15,252 nucleotides of DNA from Desulfonema limicola (GTDB taxonomy: Bacteria; Desulfobacterota; Desulfobacteria; Desulfobacterales; Desulfosalsimonadaceae), in contig DYLE01000036.1 of assembly GCA_020722245.1 (NCBI GenBank), positions 1 through 15,252 of the forward strand, given 5' to 3'. The notes beneath the pieces were generated by a model, which was not told where the DNA came from, did no database searches, and worked only from the letters and a program-made list of their open reading frames with translations. The translations under genes were made by a program, and so were the position numbers. Shown in pieces: positions 6,417-12,195 of the stretch. Every line of letters starts with the position of its first letter. Position 1 is the first letter of the stretch.

Positions 6417-7022
6417 ATGCCTGATATCGCAGCGGTTTTTGGAAGCCCCCGCAGGAACGGAAACACGGCAGGCCTTTTAAAAAGCGCTGTTGCCGGGGCT
6501 CAGCAGGCAGGCGCAGAAGTAGACGAGATCATCCTCAGGGACTATAAAATATCCCCCTGTCAGGAGATCTATGGATGCAAAAAAAACGGCGAATGCGCCA
6601 TTGAAGACGACTTTCAGCAGGTCCGCGACCGTATTCTATCCTGCAAGGGACTGATGATCGCCACCCCGATTTTCTTTTACGCCGTCAGCGCGCAGGTTAA
6701 AATCCTCATGGACCGGTGCCAGTCCCTCTGGGTGAAAAAATACTGGGTTGAAAAAACACCCCATGAAAAACATGAGGCTGTTCGAAAAGGCCTGGTGATC
6801 GCCGTCGGCGCGACCAAGGGGAAGAAGCTGTTTGACGGAATCCTGCTCTCCATGAAATATTTTTTTGAGGTGCTGGACATGGAGGTATGGGACACCCTGC
6901 TTTACAGAGGGCTGGACCTTCAGGGGGATGTCCTGAAACATCCGGAGTATCTGGACCAGGCCCATCAGCGCGGACGTGAATTTGCAGCGGCTCTAAAAAC
7001 CGTCAGGTCTCAAACGGGATAA
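6417..7022 (+). CDS. Flavodoxin-fold NADPH-dependent FMN reductase family protein
   Basis: Product of 201 aa. The FMN phosphate loop is visible at GSPRRNGNTAGLL (9-21), and the second flavin loop at ATPIFFYAVSAQVKILMDR. Between them is a Cys-rich stretch, SPCQEIYGCKKNGECAIEDD, with Cys48, 54 and 60. The related iron-sulfur flavoproteins use a tighter CX2CX2C motif, so a cluster is not indicated. The protein is expected to be a cytoplasmic flavin-dependent reductase; the substrate is unknown. It begins 3 nt after the xth stop. Its last 20 bases overlap the end of the oppositely oriented cytidylate-kinase-like gene, so the two mRNAs are complementary at their ends. Confidence 0.85.
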   Translation: MPDIAAVFGSPRRNGNTAGLLKSAVAGAQQAGAEVDEIILRDYKISPCQEIYGCKKNGECAIEDDFQQVRDRILSCKGLMIATPIFFYAVSAQVKILMDRCQSLWVKKYWVEKTPHEKHEAVRKGLVIAVGATKGKKLFDGILLSMKYFFEVLDMEVWDTLLYRGLDLQGDVLKHPEYLDQAHQRGREFAAALKTVRSQTG

Positions 7023-7812
7023 TATTGATACGAACCTCTTTGATCCCGTCGACGCCTTTTAAAAGCCCATTCACCTCTTCGGAAAGCTGCGGTTCAAAAG
7101 ACAGGGTGGTCTCGATGTTGATATACACCACCCCGTTTCTGCTTCGCACCTGGGCTGTGGGGAACATGTTGACGATGGCGGCCTGAGCCTGGGCGGCCAG
7201 AATAAAATCCTTCAGGATCGCCCGGGAGGCCGGGGTTGTCTGAAAGCAGGGCCGCCTGGCGATATCGGCCAGGATCTCCACCGCGTCGTCCACCTTCAGA
7301 TTATCGATATGCAAGACAATATCATAAAGGCTGCTGTCCCGGGTATCAATACCGTAAAGGTACATGCTCCATTTCCGCCGTTCCTCATCGTCCTTGACCA
7401 GCAGATGCCGGGCCTCCTTTTCGGAGATGTTCTCCCGCTTCATCTCCTCCTGGATCCGATCCTCGATGTTGGCGATAATCCTCACCTTGAGGATGTTGGG
7501 AATCCCCATGGTGAAAAAATGCCCGGCCAGGCCGTGGTAAATCACGTTGTCCTGCTCGATGTTCTCCAGAAATGACTTGCGGATAAAGGCGACGTATTTT
7601 TCCTTCCCGTATTTAAACCGGTCTAAAACAGAAGGCGCATCATGAATCGCCCGAATCAGCTTGACCTCGGAGATGTTGAAACTCTCCGAGGCCTCCAGCA
7701 GGATATCCCTTGAAATGCATTTATACCCCAGCTTCTGGGAGAGCTTTTCAGCGATCTCCTTCCCCTTGCTGTATGACCCCCTGGAGATTGTAATCACACC
7801 CATCTGCACCAC
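7003..7812 (-). CDS. Cytidylate kinase-like family protein with C-terminal alpha/beta extension
   Basis: Product of 269 aa. Residues about 5-200 match the cytidylate-kinase-like family (PF13189 type): GVITISRGSYSKGKEIA in the nucleotide-loop position, then YKCISRDILLEAS and VIYHGLAGHFF. The usual GSGG loop of this family is replaced by SYSKGK, a variant I have seen in proteins of sulfate reducers; true CMP kinase activity is uncertain. The last 65 residues form a small strand-helix-strand unit (VRSRNGVVYINIE, then a helix, then IKEVRINII) that resembles a BON-like domain. GTG 7812 is chosen because AGGA lies about six bases upstream; ATG 7803 is the alternative. A promoter lies close upstream. 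Confidence 0.8.
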   Translation of the reverse strand: MVQMGVITISRGSYSKGKEIAEKLSQKLGYKCISRDILLEASESFNISEVKLIRAIHDAPSVLDRFKYGKEKYVAFIRKSFLENIEQDNVIYHGLAGHFFTMGIPNILKVRIIANIEDRIQEEMKRENISEKEARHLLVKDDEERRKWSMYLYGIDTRDSSLYDIVLHIDNLKVDDAVEILADIARRPCFQTTPASRAILKDFILAAQAQAAIVNMFPTAQVRSRNGVVYINIETTLSFEPQLSEEVNGLLKGVDGIKEVRINIIPFET

Positions 7813-7828
7813 CCGATTTCCTGACGGT

Positions 7829-7858
7829 TGTATAAACCCGACCCGCTGTTTCCTTCAA
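7829..7858 (-). promoter_or_regulatory. Promoter of the cytidylate-kinase-like gene
   Basis: On the minus strand, TTGAAG (7858-7853) and TATACA (7834-7829) are 18 bases apart. This places the transcript start near 7822, about ten bases before the GTG start. It lies just beyond the terminator of the RRM gene. Confidence 0.5.
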
Positions 7859-7891
7859 CCGATCACGCATATCCATCAAAACATAAAATGA

Positions 7892-7922
7892 CCGACAGAT
7901 GAACAATCGGTTCACCTGTCGG
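7892..7922 (-). terminator. Terminator hairpin of the RRM gene
   Basis: A 13-bp stem pairs 7892-7904 with 7910-7922 (CCGACAG.TGAAC with one G-T pair) around a 5-base loop. It starts 15 bases after the RRM stop codon. On the minus strand it is followed by TCATTTTATGTTTT, a broken but T-rich tail, so it is a strong stem with a mediocre tail. Confidence 0.75.
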
Positions 7923-7936
7923 CGCGTTACCCGGGA

Positions 7937-8206
7937 TTAGTACCTGGGCTTTCGGGGACGATCTTCCCGAGGTCTGGCCTGGTTGACCCTGATGTTGCGG
8001 CCCTTAAATTCCGTTCCGTTTAAAGCCTTGATGGCCTTATCCGCTTCTGAATTGTCCGGCATTTCCACAAAGCCGAACCCCTTGGATCTTCCTGAAAACT
8101 TATCGGTGATGATGTTTACACTCTCAACCTTCCCGAATTCAGAAAAAACGGTTTTCAATTCTTCCTCGGTTACGCCGAAGGGAAGATTCCCCACATACAT
8201 GTTCAT
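7937..8206 (-). CDS. Single-RRM RNA-binding protein
   Basis: Product of 89 aa and almost entirely one RNA recognition motif. RNP2 is MYVGNLPFG at 3-11 and RNP1 is KGFGFVEM at 42-49. The beta-alpha-beta-beta-alpha-beta order is complete, and the tail is short and basic (RPREDRPRKPRY), as in bacterial RRM proteins linked to cold or stress responses. It should bind single-stranded RNA in the cytoplasm. ATG 8206 is fixed by AAAGGAG seven bases upstream. The upstream 170 bases form a structured leader with a consensus TATAAT box and a terminator-like hairpin, so expression may be controlled after initiation. Downstream it is closed by its own hairpin. Confidence 0.93.
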   Translation of the reverse strand: MNMYVGNLPFGVTEEELKTVFSEFGKVESVNIITDKFSGRSKGFGFVEMPDNSEADKAIKALNGTEFKGRNIRVNQARPREDRPRKPRY

Positions 8207-8361
8207 AAAACCACTCCTTTAGGTTGCGGATTGACACATCCAAACGCTATTCGATCAATCAACCGCGCAAATTCATCGATAGCGGTCAGCCAGGCATTGG
8301 CTGTTTTTACACGGATCAAAAAAACACGGCTGCGCCGGCGGAGTTTCACGACGCGTTGCAC
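8203..8361 (-). other. Possible 52-codon upstream open frame overlapping the RRM start (ATGA)
   Basis: On the minus strand a frame free of stops runs from TGA near 8397 to TGA 8205-8203, where the stop overlaps the RRM ATG as ATGA. Reading from GTG 8361 gives VQRVVKLRRRSRV, LIRVKTANAWLTAIDEF, then ARLIDRIAFGC: basic and helix-like, as a small protein might be. There is no ATG and no ribosome site before GTG 8361, and the same bases form strong hairpins. It may therefore be a leader RNA rather than a gene. No family is recognised. Confidence 0.2.
8245..8303 (-). promoter_or_regulatory. Two hairpins in the leader of the RRM gene
   Basis: The first stem pairs 8245-8255 (CGCTAT, T bulge, CGAT) with 8275-8284 (ATCG, ATAGCG): ten base pairs with a one-base bulge and a 19-base loop. 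The second pairs 8287-8292 (CAGCCA) with 8298-8303 (TGGCTG). An alternative pairing on the minus strand, ACCGC with GCGGT, would break the first. The set lies about 40-100 bases before the RRM start and could sense temperature or the RRM protein itself; this is inference from structure. Confidence 0.45.
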
Positions 8362-8367
8362 CGCCGT
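8318..8367 (-). terminator. Terminator-like hairpin early in the RRM leader
   Basis: A GC-rich stem joins 8326-8335 with 8358-8367 (ACGGC with GCCGT, then further pairs with one mismatch); CGGCGG/CCGCCG at 8336-8341 and 8361-8366 is an alternative. On the minus strand it is followed after one base by seven U (8324-8318), the layout of an intrinsic terminator. On the plus strand it is followed by five T (8367-8371). It lies only a few bases after the likely start near 8373 and 110 bases before the RRM gene, so it would act as an attenuator of that gene or make a short RNA. Confidence 0.5.
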
Positions 8368-8379
8368 TTTTAAGTCGCT

Positions 8380-8385
8380 ATTATA
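8380..8385 (-). promoter_or_regulatory. -10 box upstream of the RRM gene
   Basis: A perfect TATAAT on the minus strand, within GAGCGTATAATAGC. The best -35 at 18-base spacing is TTCCCA (half consensus), so the box would lean on its strong -10. The start would be near 8373. Confidence 0.5.
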
Positions 8386-8511
8386 CGCTCATATTGTAAT
8401 CGATGGGAAGTAAAAATCTTTCGTGAACAAAAAAATTCCCAAAAAAGCGATAAATAAGACAAGAAAGAAAAAGAAGCCGGATCTTCGCCAAAATTTCCGA
8501 TTTCCCCGTAG

Positions 8512-8517
8512 TATAAT
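8512..8517 (+). promoter_or_regulatory. -10 box upstream of the small anchored protein
   Basis: A perfect TATAAT in CCGTAGTATAATTTTC, 83 bases before the ATG at 8600. No clear -35 is seen at normal spacing. The 8386-8599 stretch around it is A-rich, with no gene apparent; a GCCT/AGGC mini-dyad lies at 8554-8564. Confidence 0.4.
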
Positions 8518-8599
8518 TTTCAACCTGGATCAACAAAAAAAATCGATTCCAGGCCTAAAAGGCAAACCTGAACCTGAAAAAAGATGAAAGGAGCATAAC

Positions 8600-8956
8600 A
8601 TGAAGAGTCTTGCCAAGCTTGCTGTCATCATCGGGATTGCTGTTTTCGGCTACTTTATCTATGAAACCTACCTGGTTTCCCCTGCTGATGAAGAGGAGGC
8701 TCCAGAAACGGCGGCATCCGTCCAGGTTCAGAATGCGCCAGAGATTCCCGAAACCTGCCGACCCCTGATAAAAGAACTGGAAAACGCCATTTACGGTTCC
8801 GCCACCCATCACACCTCCTTTGCCAGCCGGAACGCAACCTATCGAAGGTTCCGCTCCTGCCTGCAGGAAACCGGTTTTTCAAAGGCCGAGGTAGAGGCTG
8901 CGGTGAAAGAGCTGGAAACCCGGCTGCAGGAGGATCTCAAGCAGGACGGGCAATAA
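8600..8956 (+). CDS. Small membrane-anchored protein of unknown function
   Basis: Product of 118 aa, family not recognised. It opens with MKSLAKLAVIIGIAVFGYFIY, a two-lysine N-terminus followed by a hydrophobic helix (about 6-22) without a clear cleavage site, so it is probably anchored with the rest outside the cytoplasm. An acidic, proline-containing linker (26-50) follows, then a mainly helical domain. Two cysteines (53 and 87) bracket this helical part and could form a disulfide. The last 25 residues are charged and helix-forming. ATG 8600 has GAAAGGAG seven bases upstream. It is a single-gene unit, facing away from the RRM gene and converging with iscS after 25 nt. Coding character is supported by the ribosome site and codon use like its neighbours. 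Confidence 0.75.
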   Translation: MKSLAKLAVIIGIAVFGYFIYETYLVSPADEEEAPETAASVQVQNAPEIPETCRPLIKELENAIYGSATHHTSFASRNATYRRFRSCLQETGFSKAEVEAAVKELETRLQEDLKQDGQ

Positions 8957-8981
8957 TTTTTGTTTTTGCAGGTATCTCTTT

Positions 8982-10145
8982 TTATGCCTTCTGGTACAGC
9001 GGCGAGATATCGCGCAGGGTCTTTACCACCTTCTGAAGCGCCTTTAAAAACGCATCAATATCCGCCTCGGTGTTGTCGATGCCGAGGGTGATGACCAGGG
9101 TGCCCTGGGCATCCGCATGGGAAAGCCCGATGGAAAGCAGCACATGAGAGGCCCGAAGCGACCCGGAGGCGCAGGCCGAGCGCGTGGACACCGCCATCCC
9201 CTCGTCGTCGAGCATCAGCATCACGCTCTCCCCTTCAATATACCGAAGGGATAAGGACACCAGGTTCGGAAGGCTGTTCTCGGGGGTATTGATGATATAA
9301 TCGTCGATATATCCCGGCAGGGCGTTGATGAGCCTGGATTTAAGCCTTTTGAGGTAGGCCATCCGTTCGGGCAGCTTTTGTCTGGCGATTTCCGCCGCCT
9401 TGGCCATTCCGATGATGCCGATCAGGTTTTCCGCACCGGCCCGTTTGTTGTTCTCCTGGGTGCCGCCGTCCAAAAGCGGCCACACATTGGTGCCCTGACG
9501 GATATACAGCCCGCCCACCCCGGTAGGTCCGTAAAAGCTGTTGGCGGCAAAGCTTAAAAGGTCCACCCCCAGGCTCTGGACATCTATGGGAACCACCCCC
9601 ACTGAATCCACGGCGTCCGTATGAAAAATGACCTTTTTCTTTCGAGTGATTTCAGCGATCTCTTCAATCGGCTGAATCGTGCCGGTTTCATTGTTGCTGT
9701 GCATGATGGAAACCAGGATGGTCTCATCGGTGATGGCGGCGGCCACATCCGCCGGATTGACGCAGCCCTTCGCATCCACATCCAGGGAGGTCACCTGATA
9801 GCCGAGCCCTTTTAACCGCCGAACGCTTCGAATCACCGCGTTGTGCTCAATGTTCGAGATGACCACATGCCGCCCCTTTTTGGTGTTGGCCAGCATCACC
9901 CCTTTAACGGCGTGATTGACGGATTCGGTGCCGCCGGAGGTAAACACCACCTCCTTGGGGTTGGCCGCATGGATCAAGGCGGCAACGGTTTCGCGGGATT
10001 GCTCCAGCACCGCGGCAGCGGCCTCGCCGGCCCTATGCTGGCTGGAAGGGTTATGGTAATCGGCGGCAATCGCGGCGATCATCGCCTCCTTGACCTCGGG
10101 CATCAATGGATTGGACGAGATATGATCCAGATTAATGATCGGCAT
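8982..10145 (-). CDS. IscS/NifS-like protein lacking the PLP-binding lysine
   Basis: Product of 387 aa, full NifS/IscS length and fold type I. The lysine that holds PLP is replaced: the usual SGHK-x-x-GPKG reads AANSFYGPTG (200-209), with Asn202 for His and Ser203 for Lys (AGC at 9539-9537). Other PLP contacts have changed too: Val76 for Asp in TESVN, Asp180 for Gln in TDAVD, Ala238 for Thr in RAGAEN, and SSN for ATT near residue 11. His101, Asn152 and Asp177 remain. The mobile-loop cysteine is kept (Cys325 in RSACASGS). The pattern, including the SPLY C-terminal end, recalls Archaeoglobus fulgidus IscS, which also lacks the lysine and is reported, as I recall, to lack desulfurase activity while donating a Cys ligand to the cluster on IscU. 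It probably assists Fe-S assembly using free sulfide. It lies 37 nt after iscU and uses ATG 10145 with GAAGGA upstream. Confidence 0.9.
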   Translation of the reverse strand: MPIINLDHISSNPLMPEVKEAMIAAIAADYHNPSSQHRAGEAAAAVLEQSRETVAALIHAANPKEVVFTSGGTESVNHAVKGVMLANTKKGRHVVISNIEHNAVIRSVRRLKGLGYQVTSLDVDAKGCVNPADVAAAITDETILVSIMHSNNETGTIQPIEEIAEITRKKKVIFHTDAVDSVGVVPIDVQSLGVDLLSFAANSFYGPTGVGGLYIRQGTNVWPLLDGGTQENNKRAGAENLIGIIGMAKAAEIARQKLPERMAYLKRLKSRLINALPGYIDDYIINTPENSLPNLVSLSLRYIEGESVMLMLDDEGMAVSTRSACASGSLRASHVLLSIGLSHADAQGTLVITLGIDNTEADIDAFLKALQKVVKTLRDISPLYQKA

Positions 10146-10182
10146 AAGAATTGTCCTTCCTTACTTTCTTAAGGGTATACGG

Positions 10183-10695
10183 TTAATGCTCTTCCACAAG
10201 GCTGCGCTGGCAGGCCTCGCAGAACTGAGCCCCCTCCTCCAGTTCCACATCGCAGTAAGGACAATGGCACTTTCCTTCGGTCTGGTGCTCATGGGTCTCC
10301 TTCCGTTTAAGCGGGGAACGCGGCTTTCCGGCCTTTTTGCTTTCATAATCCTCAATGGCCAGATGCAGGGCGTCCGCGCCCAGGTTGGAGCAATGCAGCT
10401 TGTTCTTCGGCAATCCCTCCAGGGCATTGGCGACATCCTGGTTGGTGATCTTCTTGGCCTCGCTGATGCTCTTGCCTCTGGCGATTTCCGTCAGCATGCT
10501 GGACACCGCAATGGCAGAGCCGCAGCCGAAGGTCTGGAACTTGATGTCTTCAATGCGTTCATCCTTGACCTTTAAATAGATGGTCATCATATCCCCGCAT
10601 ATGGGATTTCCGACCTCCCCCACCCCGTCGGCGTTTTCAATCACTCCGACGTTTCTGGGGTTTCGGAAATGATCCATCACGACCTTGTTATACAT
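10183..10695 (-). CDS. iscU: IscU-type Fe-S scaffold with C-terminal zinc ribbon
   Basis: Product of 170 aa. Residues 1-120 are an IscU/NifU-N scaffold: start MYNKVVMDHFRNPRNVG, then the three cluster ligands Cys33 (NPICGDMM, with Asp35), Cys58 (FGCGSAIA) and Cys102 (LHCSNLGADAL). All are intact, so the scaffold should hold a cluster. After a basic linker (120-140), a zinc ribbon is added: Cys145/148 (CPYC) and Cys159/162 (CEAC). Ordinary IscU ends near residue 130, so this is a fusion or domain addition. ATG 10695 follows AAGGAGG at eight bases. It is first in a two-gene operon with the lysine-less IscS. No HscA/HscB, ferredoxin or IscR gene is in view. Confidence 0.92.
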   Translation of the reverse strand: MYNKVVMDHFRNPRNVGVIENADGVGEVGNPICGDMMTIYLKVKDERIEDIKFQTFGCGSAIAVSSMLTEIARGKSISEAKKITNQDVANALEGLPKNKLHCSNLGADALHLAIEDYESKKAGKPRSPLKRKETHEHQTEGKCHCPYCDVELEEGAQFCEACQRSLVEEH

Positions 10696-10746
10696 GGGCT
10701 TATCCTCCTTGATTTATATTCGCCACCTTTATTCCGGTGTTGCATT

Positions 10747-10774
10747 AGTATAATCATCTTTTCCAGTAAAGCAA
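10747..10774 (-). promoter_or_regulatory. Candidate promoter of the iscU-iscS operon
   Basis: On the minus strand TTGCTT (10774-10769) and TATACT (10752-10747) are 16 bases apart. The start would be near 10740, giving a leader of about 45 bases before the iscU ATG. The -10 is good and the -35 weak. Confidence 0.5.
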
Positions 10775-11129
10775 CGCCCGCAGGCATGCGCTTCATCAAA
10801 TTCAGGCGGCCGGCCATAGGGCCGTTATACCTTCAGAATCCGCCCCCTGAGGTTTTCCATCTAAAACCTCATAAAAAACCTTTGCCCTCGGGCGTCACCA
10901 TCCCCATCACACGATGACTGGCCTGGGTGTATCGTAGATTCCGGCGATCCGGATGGCGATGGCGTCCTGGGTATTCAGGGGGTGCCGTTGCATTTTTACC
11001 CCTTTTTGTCCGGCGATCTGACCGCCTCACACCCGGACGACAGGTTTTGCCCATAGTCTCCATCAGCGGGGGAAAATTTCCCGGCGACAGGCCTTTTGAG
11101 GTTCGGCCGCCGTCTTTTAAATCTTCGGC
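10775..11129. other. Non-coding stretch with hairpins upstream of the isc operon
   Basis: About 355 bases with no convincing gene. It holds a perfect 9-bp inverted repeat (TGAGGTTTT 10848-10856 and AAAACCTCA 10863-10871, 6-base loop) without a T run, and a CGGCC/GGCCG dyad (10811-10824). Open frames here are short and switch frame. One 28-codon minus frame (10993-10907) starts after AAGGGG but has no recognisable family. Together with the adjoining receiver remnant it looks like decaying former coding sequence. Confidence 0.45.
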
Positions 11130-11366
11130 TCACCCGATCATTTCAGCAGGGGATTCGAATGTCAACGGTTTTTCAATAAAATACAAAATATTCTGATGGG
11201 CTTCGGGTTCGTTAAACCAGGACCTGGCCTGGCCGGGTTCAAGCATGGCGATGCACGGGATCGTTGAATGGTTGCGCGACATCCAGGCCATGATCTCCAC
11301 CCCCTCGACGTCCGGCGGATCCATCCTGGAATGAACACGGCCCCGGGGGAGTTCTCAAGGTATCCA
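11130..11366 (-). pseudogene. Receiver-domain remnant (C-terminal half, frame broken)
   Basis: On the minus strand 11324-11130 reads MDPPDVEGVEIMAWM, then RNHSTIPCIAML, then LYFIEKPLTFE and PAEMIG. This follows the later half of a response-regulator receiver domain: PxxxG after the acceptor loop, the strand after N-H-x-x-I-P, and the conserved Lys-Pro of the last strand. The preceding strand (ENSPGAVFIPG, 11356-11325) lies in another frame, and the N-terminal third is missing, cut off at the end of the DUF3795 gene. The acceptor Asp is lost at the frame break. No ribosome site is seen. It is most likely a dead fragment, but a short diverged gene starting at 11324 cannot be excluded. Confidence 0.5.
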
Positions 11367-11380
11367 CCATGTCTTTCGTC

Positions 11381-11917
11381 TCAGGGGCGGTCAATGGAAA
11401 AAGACCCGTCCAGGGCGTCGGCCACCTCCTGCTTACACGCCCGGCAGCGCTGCGCCCCCCTGAAAAGCGGGGCGCCGCATGAGGGGCAATGGTAACGCTC
11501 GCATTCGGAGCGCGCCCAGGCGACACTTCCCTCCTCATCCCCCAGTTGGGCGACCTTCTGCCGCCATAGGGGTATGGTTCGCATCATGACCCGCCGGCCT
11601 GTGGCGATAAAAAAGTTTTGAATCTCGCTGCAGGGCCACTCCGGGCATTGATGGCAGGAATAATACCCCTTTGATCTGACGCAGTCCCTGATCTTGCATG
11701 CGGCGCAGAAAGAATAAAGCTTGCGGGGCGGATCCGGCTGCATGCATCCCAGGCATGCCGTGTCCTCCGGTCGGGTGCCATACAACTTCGCCAGGGCCGC
11801 TCTGAACTTCTCATTTTTGTCCCGGGTTGCGATATAGACCCCGCAGGTGCCGCAATACAGCCCGCAGGGGGCCATCAGCTCCTTATTTCGAATTTCCTCC
11901 TCGCTCCATCCCTCCAT
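11381..11917 (-). CDS. DUF3795 Cys-rich protein with C-terminal zinc ribbon
   Basis: Product of 178 aa with 16 cysteines. The DUF3795 pattern is plain: APCGLYCGTCGVYIA (Cys18, 22, 25), CLGC (55, 58), CAACKIRDC (71, 74, 79), then CHQCPEWPC (88, 91, 96). After a linker of about 40 residues a zinc ribbon follows, CPSC at 144-147 and CRAC at 158-161, a fusion relative to the short form of the family. The role of DUF3795 is unknown; the cysteines probably bind zinc. ATG 11917 is set by AAGGAGG about five bases upstream. It is transcribed alone or with the decayed receiver downstream. Its zinc ribbon resembles the one on IscU 700 bases away (GAQ-x-C-x-x-C-x shared). Confidence 0.85.
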   Translation of the reverse strand: MEGWSEEEIRNKELMAPCGLYCGTCGVYIATRDKNEKFRAALAKLYGTRPEDTACLGCMQPDPPRKLYSFCAACKIRDCVRSKGYYSCHQCPEWPCSEIQNFFIATGRRVMMRTIPLWRQKVAQLGDEEGSVAWARSECERYHCPSCGAPLFRGAQRCRACKQEVADALDGSFSIDRP

Positions 11918-12088
11918 CCCGGCCTCCTTTTTTAAACGCGCTCCAGTCGCGGTGAAAAATCATCTTCGGCCTTCTTTACTATAGAGGATCTGATGCTTTT
12001 GGGTAAAGAAAAAAAACCGTTTGAAAGCCGATGGATCTCAACACCGCCCCCTCAAGGGTTTTATTTTACCGGATCCTATTTCAAAAAC

Positions 12089-12117
12089 TTGATTTTTATC
12101 GGTTTATCTTTTATAGA
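12089..12117 (+). promoter_or_regulatory. Promoter of the symporter gene
   Basis: TTGATT (12089-12094) and TATAGA (12112-12117) are exactly 17 bases apart, the best sigma70-type pair in the window. The start should fall near 12124, about 72 bases before the ATG. Confidence 0.6.
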
Positions 12118-12125
12118 AACCAGAC

Positions 12126-12156
12126 AACCCTGCCGCCTCTTTGGAGTCGGCGGGTT
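12126..12156 (+). promoter_or_regulatory. Hairpin at the 5' end of the symporter mRNA
   Basis: AACCC-T-GCCG-C-CTC (12126-12139) pairs with GAG-T-CGGC-GGGTT (12144-12156): twelve pairs with one bulge and one mismatch around a 4-base loop. It lies directly after the predicted start and is not followed by a T run on either strand, so it is unlikely to be a terminator. It may stabilise the 5' end or take part in control. Confidence 0.45.
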
Positions 12157-12195
12157 GAATAAAAAACCAAAAACCTCGTAAAAAATAACCCGGAT

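Noticed and set aside
8982..10145. Reading the IscS-like gene as a pseudogene because the PLP lysine is missing
   Set aside because: The frame is intact at full length, has a good ribosome site, keeps the catalytic-loop cysteine and follows an intact iscU; several coordinated PLP-site changes resemble a known lysine-less relative.
10907..10993. 28-codon minus-strand frame with an AAGGGG site upstream
   Set aside because: Too short, no family, and set in a decaying stretch; mentioned only as part of that region.
11993..12181. Possible 62-codon gene upstream of the symporter
   Set aside because: It spans the symporter promoter and 5' hairpin, has no ribosome site and low-complexity content.
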